Of a DNA stretch of 64,000 nucleotides, positions 1-7,730 are shown piece after piece. Origin of the DNA: DATLZU01 sp035573855. Its GTDB lineage: Bacteria > Nitrospirota > Nitrospiria > Nitrospirales > Nitrospiraceae. The position numbers and the translations under genes were made by a program. The notes under the pieces are model-generated. The model saw only the letters and a list, made by a program, of their open reading frames with translations. It searched no databases and had not been told where the DNA came from. Every line of letters begins with the position of its first letter. The stretch's first letter is position 1. The DNA lies in NCBI GenBank assembly GCA_035573855.1, contig DATLZU010000026.1:4443-68442 (forward strand), in the 5' to 3' direction.

Positions 1-414
1 CGTCGCAAACAGGTCCTGATCGAGCACGATGCCGCGATACCCGGCGATCTGAATGCGATCGCCCACCGAGTACGCGTTCGCTCCTGCACGCAACGCGGCC
101 CCGCTGACGCAGAGGATCAGTTCCTTGGTGGCCAGGACCAGCGCCACCGCGATGGCGACCAGGGACACTGCAAAGGCCTGCAGCTCGTGGGCCCAGATGA
201 AAAACAACCCCATCACGAAGACGAACGCGACCGTGTTGCGGACGGTCACGATCCATCGCAGCTTGGAGTCCGTCGAGATGCGGGGATTTTTGGTGATGGA
301 CCGAACCAGGACGGCCCGCAGGATCAGAAGGACGAACAAGAGAGCCAGCGATTTCGCAACGTCGGCCAGGAAGGCACTGTCGAGGTTCGGAAACCATTGT
401 TGGAGGAGACCCAT
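1..414 (-). CDS. MscS-family mechanosensitive channel, N-terminal part
   Basis: This reading frame starts at an ATG (412-414) and stays open to the window edge, so 138 residues are seen and the C-terminus is missing. It has hydrophobic segments at about residues 12-28 and 52-70, then a pore-like helix rich in Ala, Val and Leu that leads into YSVGDRIQIAGYRG. That last motif is the junction of the pore helix with the beta domain in small-conductance mechanosensitive channels. Members of this family sit in the inner membrane and release solutes on hypo-osmotic shock. A TTG four codons from the ATG is an alternative start. It lies upstream of no other visible minus-strand gene in this window, so its operon context cannot be judged. 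Confidence 0.75.
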   Translation of the reverse strand, partial: MGLLQQWFPNLDSAFLADVAKSLALLFVLLILRAVLVRSITKNPRISTDSKLRWIVTVRNTVAFVFVMGLFFIWAHELQAFAVSLVAIAVALVLATKELILCVSGAALRAGANAYSVGDRIQIAGYRGIVLDQDLFAT

Positions 415-487
415 AATCAAATCATTCAGGCAGGGCGATTCAGCGAACGAGAGGGCGACGGCCGCCTGCCGCGGCGAGCGTCTCCTC

Positions 488-955
488 CTATTGCGACGCC
501 GCTTTCTCGTGGTTTCTCGGCACGCAATCTTCCCGTCTCCAACTCTTCAAGACCTTCGCTTCGTCAAAGGTGAGGACATAGCGGTAGCAGTAAAGCGTCT
601 CACGCGCACCCTCGCCGCCGCCCTTGCCGATGAGTGCGGCGGCCTGCTGGGTCACATTCAATGCTCCCCTGGTCATGGTGTCGAGGCTCCAGGGACGCAA
701 CTCCTTATCGCTCATGGGAAACCGATAGGTCCACACACTCTCGCCGCCCAGCACGGGGGTCTTGGCAGTATGAGGTGGCCCGAGCTTCTCGGCGATCTCT
801 TCCTGGGTGAGCCGGTTGATCCCCCGTTTCAAATAGGTGTCACGCCATGGCCCTCCACAGGCGGCCAGGATCAGGCACAGAAAGGGAATGAAGGCCCACA
901 GGGCCACCGGCCAACTCGCTCGCTTCACTGGTTTGCTGGATCGCTGTCGCGTCAT
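488..955 (-). CDS. small lipoprotein with a BamE/SmpA-like fold signature
   Basis: The 155-residue product begins with basic residues, a hydrophobic stretch and a lipobox ending in LAAC near residue 33, so it is probably exported and lipid-anchored. The mature part contains LTQEEIAEKLGPP followed further on by a VWTYRF segment. That layout (a short helix, a Gly-Pro turn, then an aromatic strand) resembles BamE/SmpA-type outer-membrane lipoproteins, but the match is by eye only. The ATG overlaps the end of the upstream 77-residue gene by four bases (ATGA), which indicates translational coupling. Function is not established; a generic envelope lipoprotein is the safe reading. Confidence 0.7.
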   Translation of the reverse strand: MTRQRSSKPVKRASWPVALWAFIPFLCLILAACGGPWRDTYLKRGINRLTQEEIAEKLGPPHTAKTPVLGGESVWTYRFPMSDKELRPWSLDTMTRGALNVTQQAAALIGKGGGEGARETLYCYRYVLTFDEAKVLKSWRREDCVPRNHEKAASQ

Positions 956-1185
956 GGCGTGTTCGAATCGTGTTTCTCCCTCATCCGTCGAAGCGTGCAG
1001 TACAGGGCGTACCCCTGCGCCATCATGCCGGTCACGAGCAACCCCAGGGCGGTTCTGAGCCAGATGGAATCCGGATGTTCCAATCCGTGCATGCCGCTGA
1101 CGAATCCCAGGGCGATCGCGACAACGCCGACTGAACGGGCGATCGCGGCGCGTTGCCGAAAGTGTCGCTTTGGCTCTTCATCCAT
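952..1185 (-). CDS. small two-helix membrane protein, unknown
   Basis: The 77-residue product has a charged N-terminus (about 15 residues), a hydrophobic helix at about 16-33, a short polar loop with HGLEHPD, and a second helix at about 43-63 followed by a basic tail. This is the plan of a two-helix inner-membrane protein with both ends in the cytoplasm. No family is recognised. It overlaps the following lipoprotein gene by four bases and is presumably co-expressed with it. Confidence 0.6.
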   Translation of the reverse strand: MDEEPKRHFRQRAAIARSVGVVAIALGFVSGMHGLEHPDSIWLRTALGLLVTGMMAQGYALYCTLRRMREKHDSNTP

Positions 1186-1228
1186 GGCGCGGCCGCGCCG
1201 GTACGCTACACCGGGTGCCTCCCGGACT

Positions 1229-1963
1229 TCAACCCAGCGGCTTGGCCACGGACGCCCGGCTCTGCCTGCTCCGGATCGCGGCCGCCCGCTCTTCCAGTTT
1301 CACTGCCTCTTCCTCTCGCCGCGCCTTCCGCAGCAGAGCGGCATAGTCCTCCAGACTTTTGGCGACATCGGGGTGGTCCCCCCCCAGAGCCTTTTCTCTG
1401 ATCGCCAGGGCCCGCTGATACAGCGGCTCGGCCTGCGCATAATGCCCCTGGGCCATGTGCAACCTCGCCAGGTTGCTCAAACTCAAGGCGACATCGGGAT
1501 GGTCCCGACCGAGGACTTTTTCCTTGATCGTCAGGGCCCGCTCGAGGAGCGGCTCCGCCTGAGCGTATTGACCGTGCATCCGGTGCAGCACGCCCAGGTT
1601 ATTGAGCGTCGCTGCCACGTCGGGATGTTCTTCCCCGTGCACGTCCTGGTAAATCTCGAGCGCTCGGAGATAGACCGGTTCCGCTTCCACATATTTGCCC
1701 TGCGCCGCATAGACCTGCGCTAACTGACTCAGCGTGACGGCGACGCGGCGATCCTTGCGCCCGAACGCCTCAGCCTTCACGACGGCGGCGGCATAAATGC
1801 GCTCGGCCTCGGCGTAATCGCCGCGCTGAATAGCCCGGTGGCCGGCCTGCATGGCGGACTCCCAGGTTTCCTGGGCGCAGGCGGACAGAGTGCACGCCAG
1901 CAGCCAAACCGCGTAAAACAGAAACGCCGTGCTCGGTCGCGCGCATAATGCGAGGTTCTCCAT
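1229..1963 (-). CDS. TPR-repeat lipoprotein (kinesin-light-chain-like repeats)
   Basis: The frame opens at 2008, but the ATG at 1963 is preferred because it begins a signal peptide with a lipobox LSAC about 28 residues in. The mature part carries at least four 42-residue TPR repeats of the kinesin light chain type, each with a YAQAEPL or YVEAEPV core and the linker GxxHPDVA between repeats. Such repeats form a superhelical scaffold for protein-protein contacts, here likely on the periplasmic side. Length from the chosen start is 244 residues. The binding partner is unknown. The near-identical repeat units are about 126 bp each, so the DNA itself is internally repetitive. Confidence 0.8.
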   Translation of the reverse strand: MENLALCARPSTAFLFYAVWLLACTLSACAQETWESAMQAGHRAIQRGDYAEAERIYAAAVVKAEAFGRKDRRVAVTLSQLAQVYAAQGKYVEAEPVYLRALEIYQDVHGEEHPDVAATLNNLGVLHRMHGQYAQAEPLLERALTIKEKVLGRDHPDVALSLSNLARLHMAQGHYAQAEPLYQRALAIREKALGGDHPDVAKSLEDYAALLRKARREEEAVKLEERAAAIRSRQSRASVAKPLG

Positions 1964-2255
1964 AGACACGAACAACGCCTTTTCCGCTCGCTGCCTTCGG
2001 GCAGACAAGGATCCTTTTTTGAGAACGGCGCGCCTCGCTTCCGGCGAGCATGGTACACCATAGTCAACCCCGGTCGCTATCGCTGCTCGAAGGACAAGCG
2101 CTAGAGGTCATCGGGCGCACCGGCGCCCGGAGACGGACGAGAGATTCGGCTTCTTTCGCGCGCCGGACGGAGAGTGCGATCCGTCGGTCAGGCCGAAGAC
2201 GATGTTTCTCGAAACGGTGCGGTGGAGGGACGGTTGGCGCTTTAAGTTCAATGGC
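1964..2255. other. 292-bp spacer, nothing assigned
   Basis: This spacer separates the TPR gene from the MEKHLA-domain gene. Short open frames are present on both strands but none has a convincing ribosome-binding site or a recognisable product. The short palindrome AAGGATCCTT followed by T residues lies near 2008, but it has no loop and is not a credible terminator. Confidence 0.5.
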
Positions 2256-2726
2256 TCACAAATAGCTCCAGCGAGAGAAAGTCGCAGCCTGACCCCGGCA
2301 CACACCCGCCTGGTCGATGACGGTCCAGACGACGGCGTGCTCGACCAGGAACCGGCGGCCGCTGCGGGAGATACGCACGCCTCGATAGTCGTCGATGTAG
2401 CCCCGTGACGCCGCTTCGGCGAGCATGCGTTCCCGCTCGGCCCGCTCGCCAGGCTCGGCCGTGAGCCGCGACGGAGTCTTTGTCAACTGCTCCCACGTAT
2501 ATTCCCAGAGGTCTAAGGCCGCTTGGTTTCCATAATTGAGGACCGGATCGTCCTCCGTCCCGTGTGAGACAACCACGAACGGGGCCGTGAACAAGGCCCG
2601 CGCCTGATCCTCCGCCGTGCCCACCCGCTCCAGTAACTCGCGTCCGGTCCACCGGTAAAAACTATCCAGCAGCAACCGGCACCAGTTGATGAGGGCAGGC
2701 GATCTCCACTCCAGAGCAGTCCCCAT
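2256..2726 (-). CDS. MEKHLA-domain protein
   Basis: The product (156 residues from the ATG at 2726; a GTG start at 2780 would add 18) matches the MEKHLA domain known from plant HD-ZIP III proteins and from stand-alone bacterial proteins. Visible hallmarks are FVVVSHGTEDDPVLNYGNQA and ALDLWE, which form a PAS-like fold, then SRSGRRF and EHAVVWTV in the C-terminal strands. The domain is thought to be a sensor or ligand-binding module, but bacterial single-domain members have no proven role. No output domain or partner kinase is next to it. It is a single gene with spacers on both sides. Confidence 0.8.
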   Translation of the reverse strand: MGTALEWRSPALINWCRLLLDSFYRWTGRELLERVGTAEDQARALFTAPFVVVSHGTEDDPVLNYGNQAALDLWEYTWEQLTKTPSRLTAEPGERAERERMLAEAASRGYIDDYRGVRISRSGRRFLVEHAVVWTVIDQAGVCRGQAATFSRWSYL

Positions 2727-2827
2727 GGTCGCCGTCTCGCGAACCGAAAAAGCGATGGGCGCGTGAGCCCTGGCGCTCACGCGGCCGTCGTACGTAGCAC
2801 GCGCAGAGCGGCGGATTCAACACCCTG

Positions 2828-3373
2828 TCACGTTCCGCTCTTGCGGAGCTGCCGCACAAACAACGGCTGACCGTTCTTGCCCACCAGGGTCATGACGAGG
2901 TCTCCGCGCTTCATGAAGACCTGGTGCTCTTCGTCGTTCCGATCCTGCGTAATCGCGACGCAATGCCAAGTCTCCGCTGCGGCCGCGGCTCCCTTGGCCC
3001 GCACCGTCACCAGGCCGTCACGCTCGAAGCCGTACGTCACGACCGCCGGAATCGCCTGGAACATCTTGCCGGGATTTTCCCGGAACGGCTTGGGGGAATG
3101 CGCCGATTTCATGTTCCCGTCGGCAGTGAACTGAAACACCTGATACGGGAGCAGATAGGGCGCATTCGGGTCCTTGAACTCATAGGGCGTTGTGTACTTC
3201 ACCAGGTGCCACGTCCCGACGAGATCATGGGCCTTGCAGAAGCGGGAAAAAGGGTTGCCCGCAGCGGCCCGTCCGGTCGCCGGCTTGGTCGCCCGACTCT
3301 CACCGGCGCCGGCGAACGCCGGTATCAACAGGACACCGACAAACAAAACAGCTATCGTCATTCGTGTTCGCAT
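2828..3373 (-). CDS. secreted lipocalin-like protein, unknown
   Basis: The start at 3373 is chosen because a strong site, GGGAGGAG, lies six bases upstream of that ATG. The 181-residue product has a classic signal peptide (basic start, hydrophobic VLFVGVLLIPAFAGA, likely cleavage after Ala-Gly-Ala). The mature domain begins LVGTWHLVKY, a lipocalin-type opening strand, followed by beta-rich sequence with VFQFTADGNM. It is therefore probably a periplasmic beta-barrel or calycin-like protein. Its ligand is unknown and no close family is recognised. Confidence 0.65.
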   Translation of the reverse strand: MRTRMTIAVLFVGVLLIPAFAGAGESRATKPATGRAAAGNPFSRFCKAHDLVGTWHLVKYTTPYEFKDPNAPYLLPYQVFQFTADGNMKSAHSPKPFRENPGKMFQAIPAVVTYGFERDGLVTVRAKGAAAAAETWHCVAITQDRNDEEHQVFMKRGDLVMTLVGKNGQPLFVRQLRKSGT

Positions 3374-3707
3374 TGCCACTCCTCCCTTCGGTCCCGCCAG
3401 CGACCGATCGTTCGCTGGCCGTCGCTATCAAAAATAGCAAACGAATCTAAGCCGTCGGAAAATCAGGGCGAGCATTGAATCAGCCGGGCTCGGCGGCCGA
3501 ACGGAGTCTGGACCGGGGAACAGGCGGGCTGGGTAGAAAGCGCGCGATCGCTGAACGATCCGGGCAGCCCACGGGCGCCGGGTGCACAAGACGACTTGAC
3601 GTCGAGCGGCTCCGATGCGCACCATCATGGAGCCGCCGTCGGCGGTGGCCGCCTTGCGGCCACGACCACGACCTGCCGTTCACCGTGTTCAGAAGGCAGG
3701 AGAAGCG

Positions 3708-4169
3708 ATGCTAACTGTTCGCCCGGCGATGGAGAAGGACTTCGACTCCATCCTCGAGATCCAACGGGAAGCCTTCGGCGAGTACGCCGGACTCTACGCC
3801 ACCAGCGCCTGGACGACCGAGACCCTGGACGACCTGAAGCGGGACGCGCAGGAGAAGAAGATTCTCGTCGCGGAATGGGAGGGGACCGTGGTCGGCTCGG
3901 TGCGCTTCTGGGTGGTTGGGGGCGTCTGCGTCATCCGGCTGCTATCCGTCAAGCCTTCCCACCAAGGACGTGGGATCGGTCAGGCGCTGATGAGGGAAAT
4001 CGAGCAAAGGGCGACGGGCGCCCACAAACTCTACGTCTGCACGATGCTCCGCACCTCCCGCAACGTGCACCTGTTCTTGAAGCTCGGGTACCGGCCCGAG
4101 TCGCTGCTGCCGAACCATTACAACCGGATGGACATGATCTGCTTCGCCAAGTATCCCCAAGGCCTATAA
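3708..4169 (+). CDS. GNAT-family N-acetyltransferase
   Basis: The reading frame is open from 3615, but the ATG at 3708 follows GGCAGGAGAAG and begins the typical GNAT first strand (LTVRPAMEKDFDSI). The 153-residue product has the acetyl-CoA loop QGRGIGQALM after strand four (VIRLLSVKPSH) and a C-terminal FLKLGYRPES segment, all standard for this fold. The acceptor substrate cannot be read from the sequence. It lies just upstream of leuC on the same strand but a promoter-like element sits between them, so it need not be in the leucine operon. Confidence 0.8.
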   Translation: MLTVRPAMEKDFDSILEIQREAFGEYAGLYATSAWTTETLDDLKRDAQEKKILVAEWEGTVVGSVRFWVVGGVCVIRLLSVKPSHQGRGIGQALMREIEQRATGAHKLYVCTMLRTSRNVHLFLKLGYRPESLLPNHYNRMDMICFAKYPQGL

Positions 4170-4184
4170 CCGCCCGGCCGCCGC

Positions 4185-4214
4185 TTCCAGACTCTGCGGT
4201 GAAGCTGCTATACT
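4185..4214 (+). promoter_or_regulatory. possible sigma-70 promoter for leuC
   Basis: TTCCAG (4185-4190) and TATACT (4209-4214) are separated by 18 bp and lie 45 bp before the leuC start. The -10 matches five of six consensus bases; the -35 is weak. The 18-bp spacing is the same as in the better promoters of this window. Confidence 0.4.
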
Positions 4215-4258
4215 ACCGTTCTCGTTGCTTGATCGGTTCGCGTGTCGAGGTTTTTCAT

Positions 4259-5662
4259 ATGTCCGGCAAGACCCTCTTTGAAAAGATTTGGGATGCGCAT
4301 GTCGTGCGGCAAGAACCGGACGGCACGACCTTGCTGTACATCGACCGGCATCTGGTCCACGAAGTGACTTCGCCGCAGGCCTTTGACGGCTTGAGACTGG
4401 CGGGTCGCCGCGTTCGCCGTCCGGGGGCGGTGCTGGCCGTGCCCGACCACAATGTGCCGACTACCGACCGCCGCTTCGGGATCGCCGATCCGGTCAGCGC
4501 AAAACAGATTCACACGCTGGAGAAGAATTGCAAAGAGTTCGGCATCACGCTGTTCGGCATGAACGATGTGCGCCAGGGCATCGTCCATGTGATCGGGCCT
4601 GAGCAGGGCTTCACGCTTCCTGGCATGACCATTGTCTGCGGCGATTCTCACACTTCCACACACGGCGCGTTCGGCGCGCTCGCCTTCGGGATCGGGACCA
4701 GCGAAGTGGAACATGTGCTGGCGACCCAGTGTTTGGTCCAGAAACGGCCGAAGACGATGGAAATCCGGGTGGACGGGAAACTCTCAGATCGCTGCTCGGC
4801 GAAGGATGTGATCCTGGCGATCATCGGCAAGATCGGAACGGCGGGCGGCACCGGTTACGTGGTGGAGTACACCGGCTCGACGATCCGCGATCTGAGTATG
4901 GAAGGCCGCATGACCCTGTGCAATATGTCGATCGAAGCCGGGGCGCGAGCAGGCATGGTTGCACCGGATGACAAGACGATCGGGTACATCGAGGGGCGGC
5001 CGATGGCGCCGAGGGGCACCCTATTCCGCCAGGCCGTCGAGGCCTGGCGCCGGCTGGTGACCGACCCCGACGCGGTGTACGATCGGACGGTCCTCCTACA
5101 GGCCGAGGATATCGCTCCGCAAGTGACCTGGGGCACCAGCCCCGGCATGGTGGTCGGCGTGGACGGCAGAGTGCCGGACCCGAGCGAGATGCCCGACGAG
5201 AAAACCCGCAAGGCCGCCGAACGGGCGTTGGAATACATGGCGCTCAAACCCGGCACGCCGATCACCGAGATCCGAATCGACAAGGTCTTTATCGGTTCCT
5301 GCACTAATTCCCGCATCGAGGATCTCCGGCTGGCCGCCGGTTTTGCCAAAGGCAAGAAGGTGGCGAAAGGTGTCCACGCCATGGTGGTGCCCGGGTCTGG
5401 GCTCGTGAAGCAACAGGCCGAGCAGGAAGGACTTGACCGGATCTTCAAGGATGCCGGTTTCGAATGGCGGGAGGCGGGCTGCAGCATGTGTCTCGCAATG
5501 AACGCCGATGTGTTGCAACCGGGCGAGCGCTGCGCCTCCACCAGCAACCGTAACTTCGAAGGCCGGCAGGGGGCGGGCGGCCGCACCCATCTGGTGTCGC
5601 CGGCGATGGCCGTGGCCGCCGCGATCGAAGGGCACTTTGTGGACATACGAAACTGGCCATGA
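4259..5662 (+). CDS. leuC: 3-isopropylmalate dehydratase large subunit
   Basis: LeuC carries the [4Fe-4S] cluster of isopropylmalate isomerase, which converts 2-isopropylmalate to 3-isopropylmalate in leucine synthesis together with LeuD. The frame is open far upstream, but the ATG at 4259 after a GAGG site gives 467 residues, the usual bacterial length. It begins GKTLFEKIWDAH as expected. The aconitase-family landmarks are present: VCGDSHTSTHGAFG, the first cluster cysteine in SCTNSR, and the cysteine pair in GCSMCLAMN near residue 410. leuD follows after an 82-bp spacer that holds a strong inverted repeat. No leuA or leuB is in the window. Confidence 0.97.
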   Translation: MSGKTLFEKIWDAHVVRQEPDGTTLLYIDRHLVHEVTSPQAFDGLRLAGRRVRRPGAVLAVPDHNVPTTDRRFGIADPVSAKQIHTLEKNCKEFGITLFGMNDVRQGIVHVIGPEQGFTLPGMTIVCGDSHTSTHGAFGALAFGIGTSEVEHVLATQCLVQKRPKTMEIRVDGKLSDRCSAKDVILAIIGKIGTAGGTGYVVEYTGSTIRDLSMEGRMTLCNMSIEAGARAGMVAPDDKTIGYIEGRPMAPRGTLFRQAVEAWRRLVTDPDAVYDRTVLLQAEDIAPQVTWGTSPGMVVGVDGRVPDPSEMPDEKTRKAAERALEYMALKPGTPITEIRIDKVFIGSCTNSRIEDLRLAAGFAKGKKVAKGVHAMVVPGSGLVKQQAEQEGLDRIFKDAGFEWREAGCSMCLAMNADVLQPGERCASTSNRNFEGRQGAGGRTHLVSPAMAVAAAIEGHFVDIRNWP

Positions 5663-5666
5663 CCTG

Positions 5667-5727
5667 GAGTGCTGAGTGAGGAGTTGATCGAGCCGAACTC
5701 AGAACTCAGCACTCACAACTTATAATA
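5667..5727 (+). repeat. heptamer-phased inverted repeat between leuC and leuD
   Basis: GAGTGCTGAGT (5667-5677) is perfectly inverted at 5704-5714, and inside it GAGTT (5681-5685) pairs with AACTC (5696-5700), leaving a small symmetrical internal loop. The right arm reads as imperfect seven-base units (AACTCAG, AACTCAG, CACTCAC). No T-run follows, so it is not an intrinsic terminator. A perfect TATAAT lies at 5722-5727, just before leuD, without a clear -35. The structure may protect or separate the leuC part of the message. Confidence 0.75.
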
Positions 5728-5744
5728 TTTATTGGACTTTGAGG

Positions 5745-6362
5745 ATGCAGCCTTTCAGGACGCACACCGGCCTCGTCGCCCCGCTGGATCGGGTCAACGT
5801 CGATACCGATCAGATCATCCCGAAGCAGTTCCTAAAGACGATCGAGCGGACAGGACTGCGGGAAGGCCTCTTCTACGATTGGCGGAGAAAGCGCGACGGC
5901 TCCCCAGACCCCGACTTTTTCCTCAATCAGCCGCGATATCAGGGGGCGACGATCCTGCTCACGCGCGACAATTTTGGTTGCGGTTCTTCGCGGGAACATG
6001 CGCCCTGGGCGCTGCTCGATCAGGGCTTCCGTTGCATCATTGCGCCCAGTTTTGCCGACATTTTTTACAACAACTGTTTTCAGAATGGCATCCTGCCGGT
6101 GGTGCTCAAACCCGACGAAGTGCAGGCGTTGTTCCAATCCGTCCTCGCCCGGCCCGGCTATCAGATCACCGTTGATCTTGCCGCGCAGACCGTCACCACT
6201 CCAGAAGGCGCGCGTTACTCTTTCGACGTGGATCCCTTCCGCAAGGACTGCCTCTACCGAGGACTCGACGCCATCGGCCTCACCTTGCAGCACGAGCCGG
6301 CCATCGCCGCCTACGAAGCCCGTCGCAAGACCGAGGCGCCCTGGCTATTTACGGATCTCTGA
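5745..6362 (+). CDS. leuD: 3-isopropylmalate dehydratase small subunit
   Basis: LeuD supplies the swivelling small domain of isopropylmalate isomerase and partners LeuC immediately upstream. The 205-residue product shows the family landmarks: VNVDTDQIIPKQF near the N-terminus, NFGCGSSREHAPWAL around residue 75, and APSFADIFYNNCFQNGILP. The ATG at 5745 is chosen; a TTG two codons earlier is possible. The ribosome-binding site is poor (GAGG directly abuts the ATG), which is unusual for an abundant biosynthetic enzyme and may mean it depends on coupling or on the upstream TATAAT. Confidence 0.95.
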   Translation: MQPFRTHTGLVAPLDRVNVDTDQIIPKQFLKTIERTGLREGLFYDWRRKRDGSPDPDFFLNQPRYQGATILLTRDNFGCGSSREHAPWALLDQGFRCIIAPSFADIFYNNCFQNGILPVVLKPDEVQALFQSVLARPGYQITVDLAAQTVTTPEGARYSFDVDPFRKDCLYRGLDAIGLTLQHEPAIAAYEARRKTEAPWLFTDL

Positions 6363-6467
6363 CCTTCGAGGCGCCGACGGCCGACGAGCCCATGAGCCAT
6401 CTTTTTATGGATCGCGCCGTCGCCGAAGGAGCCGAGCGAACATCCTTCACCTGGGAACCCAATCCCG

Positions 6468-7265
6468 ATGCAACGAGAACTTGACCTGCTCCTAGACACG
6501 GTTCGGCTCGCCGGGACACGAGCTCTCGAACTGGCGCGCAACGGGTTCGACACACACCGGAAGGCCGACCGGTCCCCCGTGACCTCGGTGGACCTGGAAG
6601 TCAATCGGCTGTTGCAAGAAAGGCTGCTAGGAGCCTTCCCAGACGACGGCTGGCTCTCGGAGGAAACGCCCGACAGTCCGGCCCGCTTGGAGAAGAAGCG
6701 GGTCTGGATCGTCGATCCGATCGACGGCACCAACGCCTTCATCAAGGGGTTGCCGGAATTCTGCATCTCGGTCGCTCTGGTGGAAGGCGATCAGCCGATC
6801 GTTGGCGCCGTCTTAAATCCCGTGACGAATGAACTGTTCACCGCCGTCCGCGGACAGGGATTCCGGCTGAACGGAAATCCACCACCACCGGCGAAGCCTG
6901 CCGGGCGACCGGTCATTCTGGTCAATCCCTGGGAACTCTCGACCGGCCGGTTCGACTCTTTGCGGGAAGTCGCTGTGTGCCGCCCGATGCACTCGATCGC
7001 CTATGCGTTAGTGCTGGTGGCTGCGGGGCGGGTCGACGCGGCACTCACGTTCGAGCGCGAGCATGAATGGGACCTGGCGGCCGGCGTGCTGCTAATCCAA
7101 GAGGCCGGCGGAACCGTGACGGACGGAGCCGGCAAACCGTTCCGTTTCAACCAGCCGCGGCCGTCGATGCAAGGCACAGTGGCCGTGGCACCCGGGTCGG
7201 CCGGGCGAGTGGAGGTCCTCATCCACAGGCTGATGGCTCTGCAACGCAGCAAAACACGGACCTAA
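6468..7265 (+). CDS. inositol-monophosphatase-family phosphatase
   Basis: The 265-residue product belongs to the Mg-dependent, lithium-sensitive phosphatase family (SuhB, CysQ, HisN type). The metal-binding residues are visible: Glu in LSEET near residue 65, VDPIDGTNAF at 82-91, and the C-terminal EWDLAAGVLL with EAGGTVTD near 205. Candidate substrates are inositol phosphates, histidinol phosphate or 3'-phosphoadenosine-5'-phosphate; sequence alone does not decide. A histidinol-phosphatase or CysQ-like role is possible, but no his or cys gene is adjacent. It follows leuD on the same strand after 105 bp. Confidence 0.88.
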   Translation: MQRELDLLLDTVRLAGTRALELARNGFDTHRKADRSPVTSVDLEVNRLLQERLLGAFPDDGWLSEETPDSPARLEKKRVWIVDPIDGTNAFIKGLPEFCISVALVEGDQPIVGAVLNPVTNELFTAVRGQGFRLNGNPPPPAKPAGRPVILVNPWELSTGRFDSLREVAVCRPMHSIAYALVLVAAGRVDAALTFEREHEWDLAAGVLLIQEAGGTVTDGAGKPFRFNQPRPSMQGTVAVAPGSAGRVEVLIHRLMALQRSKTRT

Positions 7266-7280
7266 TCCTCCCTTCCCGCT

Positions 7281-7730
7281 TCATGAACGCGCAAATAAGT
7301 CCAGCACCATTCTCCGATGCGGAATGCCTGCGTCCAGGAAGACCTCGCCGATCGCCCGAAAGCCTTCCCGTTCGTAGAAGCCGATCGCCTGGGTCTGCGC
7401 GGCCAATTCGACCTTCGTGAGGCCGCGCTCACTCGCAACCTTGAGCAGCGCCCGGAGCATTGCCCGACCCACGCCGCGGCCTCTCCATTCCTTCAACACC
7501 GCCATGCGGCCGATCTTGCCCTCCGGCTGCAGGCGCGCGGTGCCGATCGCGATGCCGCTGTCATTCCGAGCCAGGATATGGAGACAAGCCGGGTCGAGGC
7601 CGTCCCATTCCAACTCCTCCGGCACGCCTTGCTCGCGCACAAACACGAGTTCGCGGATGCCGCGAATGATGGATTCCAATTCCTCCCATGTGACCAGCGT
7701 GATGCACGGTTGGAGCGGAGTCGCCTTCAT
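7281..7730 (-). CDS. GNAT-family N-acetyltransferase (ElaA/YjcF-like)
   Basis: The 149-residue product has the N-terminal signature of the ElaA/YjcF subgroup, RELVFVREQGVPEELEWDG, then the strand-four and acetyl-CoA loop IGRMAVLKEWRGRGVGRAML and a C-terminal FYEREGFRAIGEVF. The family is widespread and its substrate is unknown. Its start overlaps the stop of the upstream radical SAM gene by four bases, so the two are translated from one message and may act in the same process. Confidence 0.88.
   Translation of the reverse strand: MKATPLQPCITLVTWEELESIIRGIRELVFVREQGVPEELEWDGLDPACLHILARNDSGIAIGTARLQPEGKIGRMAVLKEWRGRGVGRAMLRALLKVASERGLTKVELAAQTQAIGFYEREGFRAIGEVFLDAGIPHRRMVLDLFARS

Noticed and set aside
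53..1723. Long plus-strand open frame of 556 codons
   Set aside because: It is antisense to the MscS, lipoprotein and TPR genes, has no ribosome-binding site, and its composition (Arg, Pro, Ser-rich, no domains) is typical of GC-rich shadow frames.
6391..6480. 30-codon frame between leuD and the phosphatase
   Set aside because: It overlaps the phosphatase start and has no ribosome-binding site or recognisable product.
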